In this document: one piece after another, positions 13,479 to 18,587 of the stretch
Numbering within the stretch: the first letter of the stretch is position 1
Layout: the number at the start of each line of letters is the position of its first letter
Assembly (NCBI GenBank): GCA_031551455.1
Contig: JAVBNP010000072.1
Coordinates: 1 to 18,587 of the forward strand
Source: JAIRLS01 sp031551455
GTDB lineage: Bacteria; Bacteroidota; Bacteroidia; Bacteroidales; UBA4181
DNA length: 18,587 bases
Reading direction: 5' to 3'
Made by a program: the position numbers and the translations under genes
The notes under the pieces: model-generated
What the model saw: only the letters and a program-made list of their open reading frames with translations
Database searches by the model: none
What the model was told of the DNA's origin: nothing

Positions 13479-15152
13479 TTACCTATTTTCTTTTTCTTTC
13501 CGTATTTGATCTTGCAGGTATTCTTTTTCGGAAAGTCTCGGTATCTCTTTTGTCAATGCTGTTTCCCAAGAATCGATCGCTTTATCGTATTCTTTTTTCG
13601 ATGCATACCAATCGCCCGATAATCGATATACATAATACATTTCGGGATTACTTTGCCGAAAACGCTGCATGAAACCGTCGTTGATCGATGAATTTTCTTC
13701 CTTGCGAATATCGGCTTTTATCGAATCGCACATTTGTCGGTATCGTACGAAATCGGCATAATCTTTCGAGAAAAGAAAATCGTCGTCGGGAATGCTATCC
13801 GTTCGGGTCGGGAAATTCTTCGTTTGGCGAATATGCTCGGCCGATAATGCAAAAATATCGTCCAAACGATAAGCAACTAATTTTCCCAACTGATAGGGAC
13901 GCGTCGATACCCAAAACTTTCCCTCCCGAGGCTTGAAAATGACCGAATGATGCGCGATTAATTGATTAATCGCTTTTTCGTTTCCGTAACCGATTTCTTT
14001 TCCGCCCACGCCGCGGGTATCACGCAGTATTGCAGCAATTTTATGTTCGTCGAACGGTTCGTTTCCTTCCGACAGTTCCCGAATGCGGGCATAACGGTAC
14101 GGACTGTCGCTCTCACGGATGTTTTCGAGGTTGGTTTCATCGTCGGCAAAAACTTCACCCTGAAAATGATTGGTACAAATGATTTGCTCGTCCGCGGAAA
14201 CAAATAATCCCATTTTTTCGGGTGATTTTTCGATAATTGCCGCTTTATTTTCCGCACCCGAACCAATCAAAAACGATTCCGAGACAAAAACATTTCGTTT
14301 GGCGGCAACGGCATATGCCTCGTCGATTGTCGCCGCATATTGCAGAATTTCGCGGGCAAGCAACGAAACGGGTGTTGCCGAACTTGTCGGGATGTCCGAT
14401 TTGGCGGCGTTAATGGTTACCGTCAAGCCCTTTTCATTGATACCCGATACCACGCCGCACATGCCCGGCCAACTAATCATGGCAAGGCGATAACCCTTAT
14501 CTGGATTGATAAAACAGATCAGTTTATTTTCGGCAAAACGTTCACCCGCATAAAAGTCGAAATTGCGACCGATCAGCAGACTGCTGTCCGATGTTCGATT
14601 ATTCCAAAGAGCCAACGAAGAACAACCCGCTAAATGCATGTTTTGCAACGCATGTCCGATATCGTGCGCCGCATGATAATTAAGTTGCCTCAAATACGGA
14701 GGCGCCATGAAATCGTATTGCGACGATGCCGACAACGATACGCCGTATATTTCCCGCAAATACTCTTCGGGAACGTTGTCGGGTAATTTGCGATTGAACC
14801 AAGCAACGAAATAACGGAGAAATCGCAAATAAGTCGGCGAAGGGATAAATTGCCGAAGCATTTCCGTAAAAGCATCTTCTTGATATTCGAGCAGTTCTTG
14901 CGTTAATTTTCCGAAAGCCGCACCGCGTTCAAAACCGTTACCTTCGAGGTATATTTCCCATAATCCGTCGGGGCTCCGATGCAACCAATTATTTCCGAAG
15001 ATATAAAGACTGTCGTTGATTTTCTCTCGTTCAAGATTAAGACAAAACATATCCTCAACATGCGGCGGCGGAATATCGAGACTTTTAACATACACAACCA
15101 ATCCGATAACGGCGGCCGACAAAACGATAAAGATAATGTAACGACGTTTCAT
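13479..15152 (-). CDS. C45 family autoproteolytic acyltransferase/hydrolase (Ntn hydrolase)
   Basis: The 557-residue protein has an N-terminal hydrophobic anchor or uncleaved signal (about residues 5-22), placing the rest in the periplasm. The Ntn core begins at the candidate nucleophile Cys177 in LAGCSSLALWNN, followed by LLIGRNFDFYAG (RNFDF at 196-200) and GMCGVVSGINEKGLTVTINA. This is the pattern of acyl-CoA:6-aminopenicillanic acid acyltransferase-like and phospholipase B-like hydrolases. Such enzymes expose Cys by autocleavage of the preceding peptide bond (Gly176-Cys177). The C-terminal part (about 500-557) carries a TPR-like helix pair (VYRLSGDWYASKKEYDKAID). The substrate cannot be predicted; amide or peptide bonds are likely. 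The genes on either side are separated by structured non-coding elements, which may set separate expression levels. Confidence 0.82.
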   Translation of the reverse strand: MKRRYIIFIVLSAAVIGLVVYVKSLDIPPPHVEDMFCLNLEREKINDSLYIFGNNWLHRSPDGLWEIYLEGNGFERGAAFGKLTQELLEYQEDAFTEMLRQFIPSPTYLRFLRYFVAWFNRKLPDNVPEEYLREIYGVSLSASSQYDFMAPPYLRQLNYHAAHDIGHALQNMHLAGCSSLALWNNRTSDSSLLIGRNFDFYAGERFAENKLICFINPDKGYRLAMISWPGMCGVVSGINEKGLTVTINAAKSDIPTSSATPVSLLAREILQYAATIDEAYAVAAKRNVFVSESFLIGSGAENKAAIIEKSPEKMGLFVSADEQIICTNHFQGEVFADDETNLENIRESDSPYRYARIRELSEGNEPFDEHKIAAILRDTRGVGGKEIGYGNEKAINQLIAHHSVIFKPREGKFWVSTRPYQLGKLVAYRLDDIFALSAEHIRQTKNFPTRTDSIPDDDFLFSKDYADFVRYRQMCDSIKADIRKEENSSINDGFMQRFRQSNPEMYYVYRLSGDWYASKKEYDKAIDSWETALTKEIPRLSEKEYLQDQIRKEKENR

Positions 15153-15156
15153 TTTA

Positions 15157-15238
15157 AAGATCGTAAGACCGTAAGATCGTAAGATTGTAAGACCGCATTG
15201 TTTTACGATCTTACGTGTCTTACAGTCTTACGATCTTC
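15157..15238. repeat. Octamer tandem repeat folded into a long hairpin
   Basis: The left arm is a tandem array with an 8-bp period (CGTAAGAC, CGTAAGAT, CGTAAGAT, TGTAAGAC at 15162-15193) preceded by AAGAT. The right arm (15204-15238) is the same array in inverted orientation (ATCTTACG, GTCTTACA, GTCTTACG, ATCTTC) with one inserted T at 15216. The outer 13 bp, AAGATCGTAAGAC with GTCTTACGATCTT, pair perfectly. Further pairing extends the stem to about 34 bp with a small loop near 15191-15203. The element fills the whole gap between the cvpA stop (15240) and the C45 start (15152). Confidence 0.85.
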
Positions 15239-15239
15239 A

Positions 15240-15746
15240 TTACGTCAATGTTTCTTTTACTTTTTTGAAAAACTTTTCGGGAAAAATGGCGGGCGCCACT
15301 TTTCCGACGGGATAATACAGATACGTTTTTTCCAACTTATCTTTCGGAATCAATTGCTTGTTGTCGTTAATTTTGTTGAAAAAAACAATAATGAGGCTCA
15401 AAATAAGCGCATTGGCAAATATTCCGAATGCTGCTCCCGCTAAGCGATTGATCAAACCCAACGTTACGGCGTTTGCCACTTTGGTAACCAAATAGCCCGA
15501 GGCATATACGGCGATTAATATCAACAGAAAGATGATAATAAACGCTACGATCGAACATGCCGTTTCGCCCATCGCAAAATATTTTTGCAGGAAAGGTTCG
15601 AGAAGTCTGGATAAAGCAAACCCGCCCCAAATGGCAAGAATCAGTGCGATAATAACAAAGCTTTGTACGATGAATCCTTTTCTGAAACCCTTATATGCAC
15701 CCCATCCCAAGCAAGCCAAAATGAGGATGTCGATAATATAGTTCAT
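15240..15746 (-). CDS. CvpA family membrane protein
   Basis: The 168-residue inner-membrane protein has four hydrophobic helices at about residues 2-18, 24-48, 62-85 and 100-122. It opens with the family's characteristic MNYIIDILILACLGWGAYKG and FRKGFIVQSF, the GxxxGFxxGF-type turn. The second conserved stretch is VTLGLINRLAGAAFGIFANA. The C-terminal about 45 residues are soluble and charged. E. coli CvpA is needed for colicin V production and affects envelope function, but the biochemical role of the family is not settled. The start codon abuts the stop of the upstream glycogen-synthase-like gene with no gap, so the two are translationally coupled. Downstream lies the octamer hairpin. Confidence 0.88.
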   Translation of the reverse strand: MNYIIDILILACLGWGAYKGFRKGFIVQSFVIIALILAIWGGFALSRLLEPFLQKYFAMGETACSIVAFIIIFLLILIAVYASGYLVTKVANAVTLGLINRLAGAAFGIFANALILSLIIVFFNKINDNKQLIPKDKLEKTYLYYPVGKVAPAIFPEKFFKKVKETLT

Positions 15747-16541
15747 TTATGACAGCAACTTTTCGTAAAACTCTCCGTAGTCTTGAATGTAGCTTTCATT
15801 ATTATGGTGAATAACGGGCTTTTTGGATGCTTCAAGATACTCGCTTACCTCGGGGTGAATCGAATCGCCGACCGTGACAAACCCGTCCGAGAAATTAATT
15901 GCCAACTTGTTCAAGCTTACGTAATCGGCATTTTCCAAGACTGCCACGTCTTTTTTGGAAACGCCGTCAGTTAATGCTTTGGTTTTGAAATCCGAGGCAA
16001 ACGATCCGTCAAAACCGTCATTGTAAATGGAATATACCACTTTGGCTTTTGAAAACAAAGGGTCCTCGCGGAACGCTTTTTTTACATACAAGGGAACTAA
16101 TCCCGTAAACCAACCGTGACAGTGAACCACGTTGGGAACCCAACGCAGTTTGCGCACCGTTTCCAATACGCCGCGTCCGAAAAATACGGCGCGTTCCTCG
16201 TTATCGGGAAAATATTCCTTTTTATCGTTGCATAACGTATATTTTCTTCCGAAATAATCGTCGTTATCGATAAAATAAACCTGCATTCGCGCCGATTGTA
16301 TGGAAGCCACTTTAATAATCAGCGGGTGATCGGTGTCGTTAATGATGAGGTTCATTCCCGACAAGCGGATAACTTCGTGCAGTTGGTTTCTTCGCTCATT
16401 GATACAACCGTATTTCGGCATAAACGTCCGAATCTCTTTTCCTTGCTCTTGTATTCCCTGCGGCAAATTACGACAAATAGTCGACATTTCGGTTTCGGGA
16501 AGGTATGGTGTAATCTCTTGAGCAATAAATAATACCCTCAT
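15747..16541 (-). CDS. Short glycogen/starch-synthase-like protein (N-terminal GT5 half only)
   Basis: The 264-residue protein starts at ATG 16541 (MRVLFIAQEITPYLPETEMS). An upstream in-frame extension to 16610 is AT-rich, contains the promoter and is rejected. It corresponds only to the N-terminal Rossmann half of GT5 glycogen synthase. VHCHGWFTGLVPLYVKKAF matches the conserved HxHDWHTGL region, and MQVYFIDNDDYFGR the upstream strand. The C-terminal nucleotide-sugar-binding half is missing, and the ADP-glucose motif KxGGLGDV expected after the first strand is replaced by PETEMSTI. Catalysis like a normal glycogen synthase is therefore unlikely. The short form appears conserved in Bacteroidales, so it is probably not a broken gene. 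It is coupled to cvpA. Confidence 0.8.
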   Translation of the reverse strand: MRVLFIAQEITPYLPETEMSTICRNLPQGIQEQGKEIRTFMPKYGCINERRNQLHEVIRLSGMNLIINDTDHPLIIKVASIQSARMQVYFIDNDDYFGRKYTLCNDKKEYFPDNEERAVFFGRGVLETVRKLRWVPNVVHCHGWFTGLVPLYVKKAFREDPLFSKAKVVYSIYNDGFDGSFASDFKTKALTDGVSKKDVAVLENADYVSLNKLAINFSDGFVTVGDSIHPEVSEYLEASKKPVIHHNNESYIQDYGEFYEKLLS

Positions 16542-16577
16542 GCTTTTTTCGAAAAAATACTGGTGATTAATTTGATG

Positions 16578-16610
16578 CAAAGATAATAAAAAAAAAAAGA
16601 ATATAAGCAA
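16578..16610 (-). promoter_or_regulatory. Promoter of the glycogen-synthase-like gene, with an A11/T11 tract in the spacer
   Basis: On the minus strand TATCTTTG (16578-16585) is a perfect TAnnTTTG box, and TTG (CAA on + at 16608-16610) lies 22 nt upstream. The spacer contains eleven A on the + strand (16588-16598). The box is 36 nt before the ATG at 16541, which supports that start. Confidence 0.55.
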
Positions 16611-16656
16611 TGCTTTATTCGCGAAAGTTTTGAATAACGCATCATTGGCGGCAATT

Positions 16657-16678
16657 AAAACATTCGATCGGATGTTTT
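16657..16678. promoter_or_regulatory. Near-palindrome upstream of the cls promoter (possible operator)
   Basis: A 22-bp sequence centred on CGATCG, with arms AAAACAT and ATGTTTT, is self-complementary at 20 of 22 positions. It ends 14 nt before the cls -7 box and covers the place where a -33 element would lie, as an activator or repressor site might. Confidence 0.4.
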
Positions 16679-16692
16679 TCGAAAAAAAACGA

Positions 16693-16700
16693 TAAATTTG
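16693..16700 (+). promoter_or_regulatory. Putative -7 promoter box of the cardiolipin synthase gene
   Basis: TAAATTTG fits TAnnTTTG and is 31 nt before the ATG at 16732. No TTG is present at the usual -33 position. Confidence 0.45.
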
Positions 16701-16731
16701 TTGTTTATTGAACGGTTTATTTTGTCGATTT

Positions 16732-18189
16732 ATGGAGAAATTGATTATTGTTGGCGAAGCAATTTATGTGTTGGTGGTAGCGGTTGTTACATGCGTTATC
16801 ATATACGATACCCGTACACCGACCAAAACATTGGGCTATTTGTTGTTGGTGATTTTCGTGCCTGTTTTCGGTATTGTCTTTTATTTTTCGTTCGGGGTTA
16901 ATTACCGAAAAAGAAAACTCTACGATAAAAAGATTGTCGGCAACGATGCCGTGTTCGAATCCGTGAAGAAAACGGTTCTTGATTTATCGTATCGGGAGAT
17001 GGAACAAAAGAAAGAACTGTTGGACGATAAAGCGGATTTGACGAGAATGATTTTTTCCGAATCATGGTCGCCTTTGTTGCCCGTAACGGATATGAAACTA
17101 TTGGTTAACGGCGAAGCAAAATTTCCCGAAGTTTTGAATGTTTTGGAAAAGGCCCGAGACCATATTCATATCGAATATTACATCTATGCCGACGACGAAA
17201 TCGGCAATCGCATCAAAGACATTTTGATATGAAAGGCTCGCGAAGGCGTGACCGTGCGGTTTATATACGACGATTTTGCCGCTCACCGCGTCGGTAAGAG
17301 AATGGCAAAAGAACTTCGCGCGGCGGGCATCGAAGTTTATCCGTTTTATAAAATCAGAATATTGATGTTGGCCAATCGGATGAATTATCGTGACCATCGC
17401 AAAATTATTGTTGTCGACGGAGAGTACGGTTTCGTGGGCGGCATCAATGTCGACGACCGTTACATTAACAACGGCAAAAACAAACTGTTTTGGCGCGACA
17501 CGCATTTAATGATTCGGGGACAAGCAGTTGCCGGATTGCAATACGTGTTTATCGGCGATTGGAATTTTTGTTCCGGACGACGCATTGAATTTGTCGATCG
17601 TTATTTTCCCCCGCTTGTCGATGAAAACGGAAACAAGCCGGATTCTTTGGTACAAATTGTCGCCGGCGGTCCCGATTCGGAGCTTGCCGCCATCATGTTG
17701 GCCTATATGGCGGCCATTTCGTCGGCACGCAAGCGGCTGTACATTACCACGCCTTACTTTATACCCAACGAAACGGTAATGAATTCGATAAAATTTGCCG
17801 CGCTCAAAGGCGTGGATGTGCGTTTGTTGGTGCCCGGTATTTCCGATTCCCGGTTAGTGAATGCGGCTTCATCTTCCAATTACGAAGAACTGTTGGAAGT
17901 GGGTGTACGTATTTATCGCTATCAAAAAGGATTCGTTCATGCCAAAACAATGGTTGCGGACGATAACATGTCCGTTGTCGGGACCGCCAACATGGACATT
18001 CGCAGCTACGATCTGAATTTTGAAATTAATGCGTTGGTTTATGATCGAATGTTGAATGAAGAATTGGCGGCCGTATTTATGGCCGATTTGGAAGAAAGTA
18101 TCGAGTTGAATTTGGAAGAATGGAAGAATCGGAGCAAAGTGATAAAATTCGGCGAAACCTTGACGCGATTGGTGTCGCCGTTGTTATGA
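16732..18189 (+). pseudogene. cls: Cardiolipin synthase interrupted by one in-frame TGA
   Basis: Read through, the frame gives a 485-codon PLD-family cardiolipin synthase of normal length. It has two N-terminal membrane helices (about residues 3-25 and 34-56), PLD domain 1 with HRKIIVVD (H222, K224, D229) and PLD domain 2 with HAKTMVAD (H403, K405, D410). Codon 167 (17230-17232) is TGA, between RIKDILI and KAREGVTVRFIYDDF. An Arg codon CGA at this place would fit the sequence and differs by one transition. The 166-residue upstream product has the anchors but no HKD motif; the downstream part (possible GTG 17248 or ATG 17302) has both motifs but no anchor. No other lesion is seen and reading is otherwise clean. 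A recent nonsense mutation or a sequencing/assembly error are both possible. The ATG at 16732 is preferred to the TTG at 16708. Confidence 0.85.
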
Positions 18190-18222
18190 AATGCTGTTCC
18201 GTTGCGTAAAAATTGCATCAAA

Positions 18223-18251
18223 TTTGCAGGGATTCATACGGATTATTTTTG
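18223..18251 (+). promoter_or_regulatory. Promoter of the M48 metalloprotease gene
   Basis: TTTG (18223-18226) and TATTTTTG (18244-18251) are separated by 17 nt, matching the Bacteroidota TTG-N17-23-TAnnTTTG pattern. The -7 box lies 35 nt before the ATG at 18287. No clear terminator for cls is seen in 18190-18222. Confidence 0.6.
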
Positions 18252-18286
18252 TATCGGAAGGCTTTTATAACTTAATCGAATAATTA

Positions 18287-18587
18287 ATGAAAAAGATTCT
18301 TTTTGGAGTGATATCTCTTCTTTTGTGGTACGGATGCAGCAGCGTTCCCGTAACGGGACGTAAACAATTGTCGATCGTATCCGCGTCGGAAATGAATTCG
18401 ATGGCCGTAACATCTTATAAAGAAACGCTTTCGCAGAGCAAGCTTTCGACCAATGCCGACCAAACAGCCATGATCAAAAGGGTGGGAGAACGCATCAGCA
18501 AAGCGGTGGAACAATATATGAAGGACAGGAACATGTCGTCCGCCATCAGCGGATTTCAATGGGAATTTAATTTGATTGACGATCCCA
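18287..18587 (+). CDS. M48 family metalloprotease lipoprotein, 3' end outside the window
   Basis: The open frame runs to the window edge without a stop, giving 100 residues. The signal peptide MKKILFGVISLLLWYGC ends in a lipobox-like WYGC (Cys17), so the protein is probably lipid-anchored in the envelope. The next segment, VPVTGRKQLSIVSASEMN, is the typical start of Bacteroidota and proteobacterial M48 (Oma1/BepA/LoiP-like) periplasmic proteases. TNADQTAMIKRVGERISKAV and FQWEFNLIDDP lead toward the catalytic domain. The HExxH zinc motif is expected downstream and is not visible here, so activity cannot be judged. A good promoter precedes the gene, so it is likely expressed independently of cls. 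Confidence 0.85.
   Translation, partial: MKKILFGVISLLLWYGCSSVPVTGRKQLSIVSASEMNSMAVTSYKETLSQSKLSTNADQTAMIKRVGERISKAVEQYMKDRNMSSAISGFQWEFNLIDDP

Noticed and set aside
15157..15238. CRISPR array
   Set aside because: The repeats are 8 bp, contiguous without spacers and inverted about a centre; no cas genes are nearby.
16542..16610. N-terminal extension of the glycogen-synthase-like protein to 16610
   Set aside because: The extra residues are a Phe/Leu run produced by the AT-rich promoter and poly-A tract; the conserved protein starts with MRVLFIAQEITP at 16541.
17230..17232. TGA recoding (selenocysteine or an alternative code) in cls
   Set aside because: TGA ends several genes here, including cls itself; the position lies outside the catalytic motifs, and no selenocysteine insertion element is evident.
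1..18587. tRNA or rRNA genes, phage, toxin-antitoxin or restriction systems
   Set aside because: Both strands were read for cloverleaf or rRNA landmarks and for typical proteins of these systems; none could be supported.

Overview
The window is chromosomal DNA from a member of the Bacteroidota, most likely order Bacteroidales. The evidence is the gene content: a NagB/PIG-L fusion, a short glycogen-synthase-like protein, a DUF6427-type membrane protein, an ECF sigma factor paired with a membrane-spanning beta-barrel protein, and a C45 peptidase. Several genes are also preceded by the Bacteroidota promoter signature TAnnTTTG, and Shine-Dalgarno sequences are nearly absent. Coding density is high, and no rRNA, tRNA, CRISPR array, transposase or phage gene is visible.

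Positions 1-1740 hold a secreted outer-membrane beta-barrel protein (+) and a tandem universal stress protein (-), which converge on a shared bidirectional terminator. At 2001-4042 an ECF sigma factor (TTG start) overlaps by 10 nt a 491-residue protein. That protein has an anti-sigma-like N-terminus, one inner-membrane helix, a long periplasmic linker and a C-terminal outer-membrane barrel, so it could carry a signal across both membranes to the sigma factor. At 4176-5957 lies a compact clpS-nfeD-floA operon (protease adaptor, NfeD membrane OB-fold protein, flotillin-like scaffold). It is followed at 6136-8163 by three poorly characterised envelope proteins: a small beta-barrel, a single-span protein with YEPxK tandem repeats, and a very basic lipoprotein. 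A bidirectional terminator closes this block.

Positions 8262-10226 (-) encode the NagB/PIG-L fusion for amino-sugar metabolism. It is divergent from arfB (ribosome rescue, +), and arfB overlaps tail-to-tail with a DUF6427-like membrane protein. A minus-strand series then runs from 16541 down to 10885: glycogen-synthase-like protein, cvpA, C45 Ntn-hydrolase, purD, DUF6427-like protein. It is interrupted by two striking non-coding elements. One is an octamer-repeat hairpin that fills the cvpA/C45 gap (15157-15238). The other is a REP-like multi-hairpin element in the C45/purD gap (13273-13448).

The right end (+) carries a cardiolipin synthase gene that is complete except for one in-frame TGA at 17230-17232, and then the start of an M48 metalloprotease lipoprotein cut off by the window edge. 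The points most worth pursuing are the sigma/dual-membrane anti-sigma pair, the two structured intergenic elements, the nonsense codon in cls, and a homopolymer tract inside the promoter of the glycogen-synthase-like gene. I did not find a clearly new multi-gene defence or mobile system.
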